Shown piece after piece: positions 1-6,962 of a DNA stretch of 24,883 nt. Position 1 is the stretch's first letter; every line of letters begins with the position of its first letter. The position numbers were made by a program, and so were the translations under genes. The notes under the pieces were generated by a model. That model saw only the letters and a list, made by a program, of their open reading frames with translations, did not search any database and was not told the DNA's origin. The stretch is from positions 1 through 24,883 of the IMG/VR virus record IMGVR_UViG_3300008954_000257; one strand, given 5' to 3'. The stretch is from a virus.

Positions 1-33
1 GAAAATATTTAAAGTAAATAAGGAATTATAACA

Positions 34-45
34 TTATACTTATAT
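34..45 (+). promoter_or_regulatory. Candidate phage promoter motif, copy 1
   Basis: TTATACTTATAT lies 12 bases before a small ORF with a good ribosome binding site. It carries the ATAYTTAT core shared by ten intergenic copies in this window. The promoter role is inferred from position and recurrence. Confidence 0.5.
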
Positions 46-57
46 TAAAGAGGTTTT

Positions 58-153
58 ATGAAATACGCTTTCTGTATACCAATATACAACACAATAAGTG
101 GTAGATTATTACCACAATTAAGAATAAATCATTTGAAGGAATTATACATTTGA
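58..153 (+). CDS. Small ORF, 31 residues, function unknown
   Basis: ATG at 58 follows an AAAGAGG Shine-Dalgarno sequence with suitable spacing and reads 31 codons to TGA at 151. The predicted peptide is slightly basic (ending HLKELYI) and has no recognised motif. A promoter-like motif (34-45) lies just upstream and another (154-165) starts directly after the stop, so the ORF fits neatly as its own short transcription unit. The short length means it could be chance or a leader peptide. I do not recognise a family. Confidence 0.4.
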   Translation: MKYAFCIPIYNTISGRLLPQLRINHLKELYI

Positions 154-165
154 TTATATTTATAT
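154..165 (+). promoter_or_regulatory. Candidate phage promoter motif, copy 2
   Basis: TTATATTTATAT is located between the 31-residue ORF and the gene at 184, and shares the ATAYTTAT core. Transcription would start a few bases before the AAGGA ribosome binding site at 172-176. Confidence 0.5.
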
Positions 166-183
166 ACAAACAAGGAAAACATT

Positions 184-387
184 ATGTGGCGAGTAGTTAA
201 ACAATTATTACCAAATCCTCAATTAGGCGACCCAGCTTGGGCACAAAGAAATACTTATGTTGCCAAGTTAAGTGGTAGTGCAGACCAAGTATGGGAATAT
301 ACTACTCAAGCAGCAGCAACAAGTAAGATGAACGAGTTAAGTGGTTCAGATGGCACTGGCAGAAAATATAAAGTTATACTCGTTTAA
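184..387 (+). CDS. Hypothetical small phage protein, 67 residues
   Basis: ATG at 184 is preceded by AAGGA at 172-176, and the frame is open to TAA at 385. The protein is small, basic and aromatic-containing, with a Trp near the N-terminus, a middle NTYVAKLSGS segment and a basic GRKYKVILV end. There is no signal peptide, membrane segment or cysteine. It sits ahead of the coiled-coil pair and the sheath gene, so a virion or virion-assembly role is possible, but that is only inferred from position. I do not recognise the family. Confidence 0.7.
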   Translation: MWRVVKQLLPNPQLGDPAWAQRNTYVAKLSGSADQVWEYTTQAAATSKMNELSGSDGTGRKYKVILV

Positions 388-388
388 T

Positions 389-400
389 TGATACTTATAG
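389..400 (+). promoter_or_regulatory. Candidate phage promoter motif, copy 3
   Basis: TGATACTTATAG begins right after the stop of the 67-residue gene and lies 29 bases before the start of the coiled-coil gene pair. It has the shared ATAYTTAT core. Confidence 0.5.
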
Positions 401-429
401 TAATACAGTTATAATAGGAGACCTTAGTT

Positions 430-723
430 ATGGCAAATGAAGAAACACAAGTAGTAGAAGAACAAACTTCTAATGAAACACCACTTTCTGAAAGTGAAAA
501 AGAACAAATTCAAGAGATTGTAGAAATGAATCAACAAATTCAACAAGCTCTTGGTAGTTTAGCAATGAGAAAAATTCAACTTGAATCACAAGAAGCTCAG
601 TTGAAATCACAACTTGCAACTAATTCACAAAAAGAGACAGAATTTGCACAAAAAATTGAATCTAAATATGGTGTAGGTTCACTTGATGTGCAACGTGGTG
701 TATTTGTACCTTCTGAACAATAA
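430..723 (+). CDS. Coiled-coil protein A, 97 residues
   Basis: ATG at 430 is preceded by AGGAG at 416-420. The protein is acidic and rich in Gln and Glu, with a long predicted coiled coil from about residue 20 to 78 and a C-terminal motif KYGVGSLDVQRGVFVP. The next gene encodes a protein of the same design ending KYGPGQLDPESGVFTP, so the two are tandem paralogs. The stop TAA (721-723) overlaps the next ATG by one base, implying translational coupling. The layout resembles prefoldin-like coiled-coil proteins found near tail genes in marine T4-like phages, but the function is unknown to me. No enzyme motif is visible. Confidence 0.8.
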   Translation: MANEETQVVEEQTSNETPLSESEKEQIQEIVEMNQQIQQALGSLAMRKIQLESQEAQLKSQLATNSQKETEFAQKIESKYGVGSLDVQRGVFVPSEQ

Positions 724-998
724 TGGCAGACGATATTAAATTCACAGAAGAGGAAATGAAATCTCTTCGTGACTTACAAGATAGTTACACACAAAAACAA
801 GCTGAATTAGGTCAAGTTTCAGTTCAAAGAATCTTACTAAATCAACAAATGGAGAATTTAGACCAAAGACAGTCTCAATTAGAGACAGAATACGCTCAAA
901 TTCAACAAACAGAACAAGATTTAGTAAAACAACTTAACGAAAAGTACGGACCTGGACAATTAGACCCTGAAAGTGGCGTTTTTACACCTAATAATTAA
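723..998 (+). CDS. Coiled-coil protein B, 91 residues, paralog of protein A
   Basis: The start ATG at 723 overlaps the stop of the preceding gene (TAATG), so expression is probably coupled. The protein is almost entirely heptad-like (about residues 8-70) and rich in Gln, Glu and Leu. It ends with the same signature as its upstream neighbour: KYG, one residue, G, two residues including LD, then GVF and Pro. A small helical assembly partner, perhaps a heteromer with protein A, is a reasonable inference. It lies directly before the sheath transcription unit. Function is not established. Confidence 0.8.
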   Translation: MADDIKFTEEEMKSLRDLQDSYTQKQAELGQVSVQRILLNQQMENLDQRQSQLETEYAQIQQTEQDLVKQLNEKYGPGQLDPESGVFTPNN

Positions 999-1019
999 TA
1001 AATTTGTTTAAATAATTCT

Positions 1020-1037
1020 CTAAAATGTAGATTTTAG
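1020..1037 (+). repeat. Short AT-rich inverted repeat, possible weak terminator
   Basis: CTAAAAT, a 4-base GTAG loop and ATTTTAG form a perfect 7-bp stem just after the coiled-coil genes and before the sheath promoter motif. It contains only one G-C pair and no clear T run, so it would be a weak terminator at best. Confidence 0.35.
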
Positions 1038-1047
1038 GAAATTTACC

Positions 1048-1059
1048 TTATATTTATAA
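1048..1059 (+). promoter_or_regulatory. Candidate phage promoter motif, copy 4 (sheath)
   Basis: TTATATTTATAA lies 57 bases upstream of the sheath start and is identical to copy 6 at 4355. The opposite strand of this copy contains TATAAATA, the T4 late promoter core, but all genes run rightward. Confidence 0.55.
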
Positions 1060-1116
1060 TGGAATAAGTACATTTTTATTTGTAACGTCTTTTAAGTAAG
1101 ATTTAGGAGAAAAAAT

Positions 1117-3546
1117 ATGGCAGAACGAATTGTGTCACCAGGTGTCTTTACTCGTGAAAGAGACCTTTCATTTCTTCCAGTAGGAATAGGTGAAATTGGT
1201 GCAGCAATAATAGGTCCTACTAAAATAGGCCCTGCATTTACACCAACCCAAGTTACCACATATCAAGAATTTGAGGAAATGTTTGGTGGTGAAGATGCAA
1301 AATTTTATACACCATACACAGTAGAACAATATCTACGTAGTGCTGGTGTAGTAACAGTAGTTAGAGTATTAGGTTTAGGTGGATATGCAGTTGATACTAT
1401 TAGATTAGGTTCGTTTGAATCTGCTTCAGCAACTACTTCATCTTTAGCTATCCTAGCACCATCATTAGGTACTGCAGCTGATACAGATTTGAGTGCGGCC
1501 ACATTAAGTGGTAGTCAATCCGTTAATACCAATTCAAGTTTCACACTTGTTGTAAGTGGTAGTAGTGTTACTGCAGAAACTTACTCACTTTCGTTTGATA
1601 CTGGTAGTGCAAACTTCGTTGATAAAGTAATATCTTCAGACCCACAATCTACAAAGTCTGGTGGTAGTACATCTTCAGTATATGTTTATAAAGTATTTAA
1701 ACAAAAAGCTTCAACATTAAATAATATAGCTTCAGCGTCTGTTACAGTAGGTAATGCTGGTAATAATAGATTAAATTTTGAAGGTGTTACCTCATTTGAT
1801 AGTAATGGTAATGCTTCATCATTTACCGGTAACAAAGATTATATGTTTGGTAGAACACCTTACATTCAGTCTCAGTTAATTAACAGTACAAGATATAATT
1901 TATTTAGAGTTTATACACGCTCACATGGTACAGATGTAAACACAACTTATAAAATCAGAGTTGTAGATGTTAAACCAGATACAGATATAGCAGGTTCAGA
2001 TTATGGTACATTTGCTTTACAAGTTGTTAAACACGGTGATGAGATAATTTTAGAAGAGTATTCTAATTTAACACTTGACCCAGATTCATCAAACTTCTTT
2101 GCTAAGAGAATTGGTGATAGATGGACCGAAATAGACTCAGATGGTAAACTTACTCATTATGGTGATTATCCAAACTTGAGTAAATATGTTCGTGTTGGTG
2201 ATTTCGCTGATATGGAAAAAGATGGTGTGTTTAAGTTTCCAAAGAACGTTGTTCCAATGGGTCACGCAGCATTAAGAAACCCAGTTCCGGGTGGCACTGC
2301 TATACCAGCAGTTCAATTTAAAACAGACCAAACAAACACAAATGGTACTTTTGATTCAAGTGTTGCATTTGGTATTGATTTGATTAGTGATTACATTAAA
2401 ACAGACAACGAACAATATCTATCTCCAATCCCAGTTGGTTCAGGTAATGGTAATAATGTTACTATGTCTCTTGAAGACCAATCTGGTAATGCAGATGCTA
2501 GTGTATTAGGTGATACATATTCAGATGCTAGTGAAAATATAACACTAACTTTATCTGCAATAGGACAAAGAAAGTTTGCTGTTCCATTCCAGTTCGGTTT
2601 TGATGGTCAAAACCCAGCTAGAAATTATAAAACAGGTGCTGACATTGTTTCAGGTAATACAATGGGATTTGATTTATCAAGTGCTCCAAAGAGTGGTTCA
2701 GTAGCTTACAAAAGAGCTATTAATTCAATCTCTAATCCAGATGAGTTTGATATCAACTTGTTAGCAACACCCGGTGTAATTCATGGTTTACATTCAAGTG
2801 TAACAAATCACGCAATATCTAAAGTTGAATCAAGAGCAGATGCAATGTATGTAATGGATTCAGCAGGATATAGTGATTCAATTCAAACTGTAACTAGTAC
2901 AATCAAAACTCTTGATACAAATTATGCAGCAACATATTATCCTTGGGTAAAGATAGCTCCAAGAGATACATCAAGACCAGTTTGGGTTCCACCATCAGTA
3001 GTATTACCAGGTGTAATATCTTATACTGATAGAGTAGCTCACGAATGGTTCGCACCAGCAGGTCTGAATCGTGGTGGTTTGACTACAGTATTAGAAGCTA
3101 AAACAAGATTGACTCATTCAGAAAGGGATGACCTTTATGAAAACAGAATCAATCCAATCGCTTCTTTCCCAGGTCAAGGTGTAGTGGTATTCGGACAGAA
3201 AACACTACAATCTAAACCATCAGCGTTAGATAGAATCAATGTTCGTAGATTATTGATTGCATTGAGAAAGTTCATTGCATCATCTTCAAGATACTTGGTA
3301 TTTGAACAAAATACACAAGCATTAAGAAATCGTTTCTTGAACATTGTCAATCCTTACCTAGAACAAGTTCAGTCCAATAGTGGATTAAGTGCGTTCAGAG
3401 TAGTAATGGATGACTCTAATAATACACCTGATGTTGTTGATAGAAATCAATTAGTTGGACAAATCTTTATTCAACCTACGAGAACTGCAGAGTTTATCGT
3501 ACTTGACTTTGTTGTTCAACCAACAGGAGCAACATTTCCTGAATAA
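1117..3546 (+). CDS. Tail sheath protein (gp18-like)
   Basis: This is the contractile sheath subunit that polymerises around the tail tube and contracts during infection. The N-terminus has the typical SPGVFTRERD start followed by a segment with AAIIGPTKIGPAFTP. The C-terminal third is the conserved sheath core, with NPIASFPGQGVVVFGQKTL, then RRLLIALRKFIA, and the final segment FIQPTRTAEFIVLDFVVQPTG. At 809 residues it is longer than T4 gp18 (about 659). The extra length seems to lie in a Ser/Thr/Asn-rich segment (about residues 105-255), probably a surface-exposed insertion. AGGAG precedes the ATG. It is a monocistronic unit, bounded by a promoter motif at 1048 and a strong terminator at 3578, which fits a very highly expressed structural gene. 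Confidence 0.95.
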   Translation: MAERIVSPGVFTRERDLSFLPVGIGEIGAAIIGPTKIGPAFTPTQVTTYQEFEEMFGGEDAKFYTPYTVEQYLRSAGVVTVVRVLGLGGYAVDTIRLGSFESASATTSSLAILAPSLGTAADTDLSAATLSGSQSVNTNSSFTLVVSGSSVTAETYSLSFDTGSANFVDKVISSDPQSTKSGGSTSSVYVYKVFKQKASTLNNIASASVTVGNAGNNRLNFEGVTSFDSNGNASSFTGNKDYMFGRTPYIQSQLINSTRYNLFRVYTRSHGTDVNTTYKIRVVDVKPDTDIAGSDYGTFALQVVKHGDEIILEEYSNLTLDPDSSNFFAKRIGDRWTEIDSDGKLTHYGDYPNLSKYVRVGDFADMEKDGVFKFPKNVVPMGHAALRNPVPGGTAIPAVQFKTDQTNTNGTFDSSVAFGIDLISDYIKTDNEQYLSPIPVGSGNGNNVTMSLEDQSGNADASVLGDTYSDASENITLTLSAIGQRKFAVPFQFGFDGQNPARNYKTGADIVSGNTMGFDLSSAPKSGSVAYKRAINSISNPDEFDINLLATPGVIHGLHSSVTNHAISKVESRADAMYVMDSAGYSDSIQTVTSTIKTLDTNYAATYYPWVKIAPRDTSRPVWVPPSVVLPGVISYTDRVAHEWFAPAGLNRGGLTTVLEAKTRLTHSERDDLYENRINPIASFPGQGVVVFGQKTLQSKPSALDRINVRRLLIALRKFIASSSRYLVFEQNTQALRNRFLNIVNPYLEQVQSNSGLSAFRVVMDDSNNTPDVVDRNQLVGQIFIQPTRTAEFIVLDFVVQPTGATFPE

Positions 3547-3577
3547 GTTTGACTTATAAAATAATGTAGCGTATAAT

Positions 3578-3606
3578 AAAAACCCCCACTTCGGTGGGGG
3601 TTTTTT
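3578..3606 (+). terminator. Strong intrinsic terminator with UUCG tetraloop
   Basis: CCCCCAC and GTGGGGG form a perfect GC-rich stem closed by a C(TTCG)G tetraloop, flanked by an A run upstream and six T downstream (3601-3606). It separates the sheath gene from the tube gene. The A run makes it potentially bidirectional. Confidence 0.95.
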
Positions 3607-3639
3607 GTTTATATGAAAATTATTAAAAATTTGATTGAA

Positions 3640-3651
3640 TGATATTTATTA
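3640..3651 (+). promoter_or_regulatory. Candidate phage promoter motif, copy 5 (tube)
   Basis: TGATATTTATTA is identical to copy 7 (5356) and lies between the sheath terminator and the tube start. It overlaps an upstream in-frame ATG (3639), which argues that this ATG is not the start codon. Confidence 0.5.
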
Positions 3652-3683
3652 TAGAAGAATTAATTAGATACAGGAGAATTTTA

Positions 3684-4169
3684 ATGGCTACATTAGACCC
3701 TTCAGAAATTATGTTTACTCCGTTTGAGCCGAAAACAAAAAATCGGTTCATTATGTATATTGAAGGTGTACCGGCATATTTAATCAAGGCAGCTAACAGA
3801 CCTCAGATACAGTTTGAGGAAATTATTCTTGACCATATCAATGTCAAACGATATATTAAAGGTAAAGGAGCTTGGCAGCCGATTGATATAGTACTTTATG
3901 ACCCAGTTGTCCCAAGTGGTGCACAAGCAGTTATGGAATGGGTTAGATTATCACACGAATCAGTAACAGGTCGTGATGGTTATTCAGATTTTTACAAAAA
4001 AGATGTAACTTTTAATATGTTGGGTCCAGTAGGTGATGTAGTTGAAGAGTGGACATTAAAAGGTACATATATAGAAACAGCTAATTTCGGTGATTTAGAT
4101 TATGCAACAAGTGACCCAGCTGAAATTACATTAACACTTAAATATGATTACGCAATCTTACAATACTAG
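3684..4169 (+). CDS. Tail tube protein (gp19-like)
   Basis: This is the major tail tube subunit, forming the inner conduit within the sheath. The protein starts MATLDPSEIMFTPFEPKTK and contains FIMYIEGVPAYLIKAANRP, typical of T4-like tube proteins, followed by a beta-rich body and the ending LTLKYDYAILQY. I chose ATG at 3684 because AGGAG lies at 3672-3676. The in-frame ATG at 3639 overlaps the promoter motif and would add a 15-residue extension absent from the family. The resulting 161 residues match the usual length (T4 gp19 is 163). Its position after sheath and before the chaperone-like gene is the standard order of contractile-tail clusters. Confidence 0.93.
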   Translation: MATLDPSEIMFTPFEPKTKNRFIMYIEGVPAYLIKAANRPQIQFEEIILDHINVKRYIKGKGAWQPIDIVLYDPVVPSGAQAVMEWVRLSHESVTGRDGYSDFYKKDVTFNMLGPVGDVVEEWTLKGTYIETANFGDLDYATSDPAEITLTLKYDYAILQY

Positions 4170-4178
4170 GAGTTTAAA

Positions 4179-4334
4179 ATGAGTGATTGGATAGTAGCAA
4201 ATTGGGAATACATTTTGGTCGTTATTTACGCTTTAGAAAAAATCGTTAAAATGACACCAACCAAGTATGACGATATCATTTTCGATATGGTTCTTAAACC
4301 TATCAAAGACAAGGTAATGCCTGGTAAAAAATAA
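4179..4334 (+). CDS. Small single-span membrane protein, 51 residues (holin-like?)
   Basis: ATG at 4179 has AGGAG at 4168-4172, overlapping the tube gene's TAG stop, so it is probably co-translated with the tube. The reading frame ends at TAA 4332. The N-terminal half (about residues 4-24, WIVANWEYILVVIYALEKIV) can form one membrane helix. A motif KMTPTKYDD and a basic tail (KPIKDKVMPGKK) follow. A single helix followed by a TPT-K-x-DD motif recalls small holin-like phage membrane proteins, but I know this only as a resemblance. An alternative is a small tail-associated membrane protein. It was missed by length thresholds but has strong start signals. Confidence 0.75.
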   Translation: MSDWIVANWEYILVVIYALEKIVKMTPTKYDDIIFDMVLKPIKDKVMPGKK

Positions 4335-4354
4335 TTGTTATTCACGTACAAAGG

Positions 4355-4366
4355 TTATATTTATAA
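4355..4366 (+). promoter_or_regulatory. Candidate phage promoter motif, copy 6
   Basis: TTATATTTATAA lies 40 bases upstream of the gp26-like gene and is identical to the sheath copy at 1048. Confidence 0.55.
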
Positions 4367-4405
4367 TTGGTTTTAAACTATAATAATCTCACATAGGAGT
4401 CATTT

Positions 4406-5152
4406 ATGGCTGATTACAAATTCCCTACAGAGATGGTAGATTTACCATCTAAAGGGTATTTCTACTTTGATGGTCATCCCTTATCTAGTGGTAAAGTAGA
4501 GATAAAATATATGACTGCGAAAGAAGAAGATATTCTTACTTCACAAAATCTAATACAACAAGGTACAGTTATAGACAAGTTATTGGAATCACTAGTAGTA
4601 GATAAATCTGTTAAGTTAGATGATTTACTTATTGGTGATAAGAATGCTATAATGGTAGCCGCTCGTGTTCTTGGATATGGTAAAGATTATCAATTTACTT
4701 ATGACGGTGAAGAACAATCAGTTGATTTATCAAAACTTGAACCAGTTAAATTAGATTTCAGTAAATTTACTCGTGGTAAAAATGAGTTTGAGTTTAAATT
4801 ACCAACTTCAGAACGAATAATTACTTTTAAATTACTTACAGGTAGTGATGAAAAAAAGATAGATGTAGAAGCAAAGGCTAGAGAAAAAATTTCAAAAACA
4901 CAAACATCTGAATTAACAACTCGTCTTAAACATATGATATTATCAGTAGATGGTAATAGTGAAAAATCACATATTAACAACTTTGTTGATAATGAGTTTT
5001 TATCAAGAGATTCCTTAGCTTTTAGAAAGTATTTATCTGAAATCACACCTGACATGGATATGACTACAAAGATAGTTGATTCAGAAGGGAAGGAGACAGC
5101 AGTGGTGATTCCAATCACCGTTCGATTTTTTTGGCCTTCCGTCGGAGTATAA
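4406..5152 (+). CDS. gp26-like baseplate hub protein, possible tail assembly chaperone (short product)
   Basis: The 248-residue product matches the T4-like baseplate family (Pfam T4_baseplate, gp26-type). It begins FPTEMVDLPSKGYFYFDGH, then LSSGKVEIKYMTAKEEDIL, and has a helical core with DLLIGDKNAIMVAARVLGYG. AGGAG at 4395-4399 supports the start. It ends RFFWPSVGV. Immediately before this end there is a run of seven T (5126-5132), and a conserved-looking reading frame continues in the +1 frame to 5342 without a start codon of its own. The gene lies between the tube and the tape measure, the place where tailed phages usually carry a frameshifted tail assembly chaperone pair (lambda G/GT). 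So this may be the short form of such a pair. The family assignment is strong, the chaperone role is inferred. Confidence 0.88.
   Translation: MADYKFPTEMVDLPSKGYFYFDGHPLSSGKVEIKYMTAKEEDILTSQNLIQQGTVIDKLLESLVVDKSVKLDDLLIGDKNAIMVAARVLGYGKDYQFTYDGEEQSVDLSKLEPVKLDFSKFTRGKNEFEFKLPTSERIITFKLLTGSDEKKIDVEAKAREKISKTQTSELTTRLKHMILSVDGNSEKSHINNFVDNEFLSRDSLAFRKYLSEITPDMDMTTKIVDSEGKETAVVIPITVRFFWPSVGV
5126..5132 (+). promoter_or_regulatory. Putative ribosomal frameshift site (seven T)
   Basis: In the gp26 frame the codons are TTT TTT TGG. A +1 slip on TTT-T (or a -2 slip) moves ribosomes into the frame GGC CTT CCG TCG GAG TAT AAA that encodes the gp51-like extension. The tRNA can re-pair perfectly with TTT after slipping. 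A homopolymer sequencing error is the main alternative. Confidence 0.6.
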
Positions 5153-5342
5153 ACTTAGAATACACGAAGAAATATTTCAAATAATATTGAACTCAAAAGG
5201 AGGCTTTACTTTTAGTGAAGTCTACGACCTCCCCATATATCTCAGAACTTTTTATTTAAAACGTTTACAAACGTATTATAAAAAAGAAGCTTCTGAGATG
5301 CAAAAAGAAATGAACAAACATAAAAGTACATTCAAACGATAA
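5133..5342 (+). CDS. gp51-like C-terminal extension reached by frameshift
   Basis: This frame is +1 relative to the gp26-like gene. It encodes 69 residues with clear protein character, GLPSEYKLRIHEEIFQ, then KGGFTFSEVYDLPIYLRTFY and a charged helical tail ending KSTFKR. It is the type of sequence that follows gp26 in T4-like marine phages (sometimes named gp51, from memory). The frame has a TGA at 5106-5108. Between that and 5187 (a TTG within the domain) there is no ATG, GTG or TTG, so independent initiation cannot produce the complete domain. The simplest reading is a fusion with the gp26-like protein through the seven-T run, giving about 311 residues. By position it could be the T part of a G/GT-type chaperone that recruits tube subunits. 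Confidence 0.7.
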   Translation, partial: GLPSEYKLRIHEEIFQIILNSKGGFTFSEVYDLPIYLRTFYLKRLQTYYKKEASEMQKEMNKHKSTFKR

Positions 5343-5355
5343 TTTTACATATAAT

Positions 5356-5367
5356 TGATATTTATTA
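5356..5367 (+). promoter_or_regulatory. Candidate phage promoter motif, copy 7
   Basis: TGATATTTATTA is identical to copy 5. It heads the long unit from 5402 to about 13088, within which no further intergenic copy is seen. Confidence 0.5.
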
Positions 5368-5401
5368 TTGAGTTATAACAAATAAATTAATGGAGATTTT
5401 G

Positions 5402-5677
5402 ATGTCTAAATATAAAAAAGCCAGTGAACGTATTGTAGAAGATTTCGTATCTGCTCTTTTTAGTGCTATAGGTAAAGGATTAAGTCCAGCTATTTTAAAA
5501 GGTCTAAAGAGAAAAGACCCTAAATTTGGAAATCTTTTAAGTGATTTAGAAAAATCTCGTGAAAAAGTCAATTCATACGTAAAACAAAGAACTGGCAAAT
5601 CAACATTATCAAAATCTGATATCAAAGCCATAAATAGAGGCGAACGACCTTCTTGGGCAAAAAAAATATCTAAATAG
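5402..5677 (+). CDS. Hypothetical small basic protein, 91 residues
   Basis: ATG at 5402 is chosen over the in-frame ATG at 5390 because TGGAG at 5391-5395 forms the ribosome binding site and itself overlaps the upstream ATG. The protein is basic and mostly helical, with an N-terminal amphipathic region (SERIVEDFVSALFSAIGKGL), a Lys/Arg-rich middle and a tail ending RPSWAKKISK. It contains no cysteine and no membrane segment of convincing length. It lies between the chaperone-like gene and the tape measure, so a tail assembly role is plausible. I do not recognise the family. Confidence 0.75.
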   Translation: MSKYKKASERIVEDFVSALFSAIGKGLSPAILKGLKRKDPKFGNLLSDLEKSREKVNSYVKQRTGKSTLSKSDIKAINRGERPSWAKKISK

Positions 5678-5685
5678 GAAATTAA

Positions 5686-6960
5686 ATGGCTAAAGAACGT
5701 GCAAGGTCACCTGTTACTGGTCGATTTATGAAACAGAGTCAACTTGATTTAGCTACAAAAGCAAATGAAGTTGCTAATAAACAATTAGATACTGAAAAAC
5801 AACTTGGTAAATTGTTCAGTTCTGGACTCAGATTAACAAAATCCAGATTGAGTAATGAAGAGGATATTCACGCGTCATTAGTGGGTCAAAGAGATTTAAC
5901 AAAAGAACAAGTTGATAATTATGACGAACTAGCTAAGAAATCTCAAGAAACAGCTGATGCTATTGAAGATTTAGCCCCTGGAATGGTTTCTTTTGCAAAG
6001 GGAGCTGAACAAACTGCAATGAGTATGCAAGCTTTATTAGGCCCAATCGGTATAGCGATCGCAGTATTCATTTCAATTTATAAAGTAGTTACAGGTGTAG
6101 CAAAGAAAATAGCAGAAACAAGAAAAGATTTAGGTGTTTCTGCAATAGAAGCAGTTAAATTAGAAGCAGCGTTTTTTGGATTAGAAAAAGTAGCAGCGTT
6201 ATCAGGTTTAGAAGCTGAAGATTTAAAAGAGTCTTTTAAAGCCGCAAGAGATAATTTAGGTGCTACTACAGATGAGGCGTTAGGTCTTAGTCTTAATTTA
6301 GCTAAAGTTGCAATGCAAAGTGGTACTACAGCTGACCAATTAACACAAGTACTTTCTGTAATGGAATCAGTATCAGGTGCTAGTAGAGAAGCTCTGTTAG
6401 CTCAGATTGAAATAAATAGACAACTTATAGGTTCAGCTGGATTAGCCCCCGCAGATATATTTAGAGATATCGCTGAGAATGCTGAATTTTTCGCTCAATT
6501 TGCTAAAGATGGTAGTCAAAATTTAATTGGAGCTGGTGTAGCTGCAAGAAAGTTAGGATTAGATATGAGTGTTCTAGCAGGTACAGCAGAATCATTACTT
6601 GATTTTGAATCTTCTATTGAAAAACAATTAGAAGCTTCATTGTTACTAGGTAGACAAATCAATCTTGATAAAGCTCGTCAATTAGCTTTTAATAATGATA
6701 TTGAGGGAATGCAACAAGAAATACTAAGAGCTGTTGGTGGTGAAGCTGAGTTTAACAGAATGAATGTTATACAGAGAAAGGCTTTAGCTGATAGTGTTGG
6801 TGTGAATGTAGAACAATTATCAAGATTAGTTAGAAATAATCAAGCTTCAACTGTTGGTGCTGCAGCAGGTGCAGCAAGTATAGGTGAAAATACATTTAGT
6901 GACCCAGAATCTCATAGATTATTAGGTAAAATCTATGGTGAACTTTCAACAAGAGATTAA
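5686..6960 (+). CDS. Probable tail tape measure protein
   Basis: The 424-residue protein is almost entirely helical, with a charged N-terminal 90 residues, one hydrophobic segment at about residues 115-138 (LLGPIGIAIAVFISIYKVVT) and a long Ala-rich helical body containing a LEAAFFGLEKVAALSGLEAE segment and repeated xLA/LG turns. These are features of tape measure proteins, which fix tail length and are ejected ahead of DNA. It lies after the chaperone-like gene and before baseplate/hub genes, the conserved order. T4's counterpart gp29 has about 590 residues, so this tail may be shorter. Sequence identity to gp29 is not obvious to me. AGGAA overlapping the upstream stop precedes ATG 5686. Confidence 0.65.
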   Translation: MAKERARSPVTGRFMKQSQLDLATKANEVANKQLDTEKQLGKLFSSGLRLTKSRLSNEEDIHASLVGQRDLTKEQVDNYDELAKKSQETADAIEDLAPGMVSFAKGAEQTAMSMQALLGPIGIAIAVFISIYKVVTGVAKKIAETRKDLGVSAIEAVKLEAAFFGLEKVAALSGLEAEDLKESFKAARDNLGATTDEALGLSLNLAKVAMQSGTTADQLTQVLSVMESVSGASREALLAQIEINRQLIGSAGLAPADIFRDIAENAEFFAQFAKDGSQNLIGAGVAARKLGLDMSVLAGTAESLLDFESSIEKQLEASLLLGRQINLDKARQLAFNNDIEGMQQEILRAVGGEAEFNRMNVIQRKALADSVGVNVEQLSRLVRNNQASTVGAAAGAASIGENTFSDPESHRLLGKIYGELSTRD

Positions 6961-6962
6961 GA

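Noticed and set aside
3639-3683. Upstream ATG giving the tube protein a 15-residue N-terminal extension
   Set aside because: It overlaps the promoter-like motif and has no ribosome binding site; ATG 3684 has AGGAG and gives the usual family length.
4699-5118. Minus-strand ORF of 139 codons opposite the gp26-like gene
   Set aside because: It is antisense to a well-supported gene, has a Ser/Leu/Phe-rich shadow composition and no start signals.
6055-6062. GCGATCGC, the cyanobacterial HIP1 octamer
   Set aside because: I noticed one copy only, in a coding region; it is no evidence of a cyanobacterial host.
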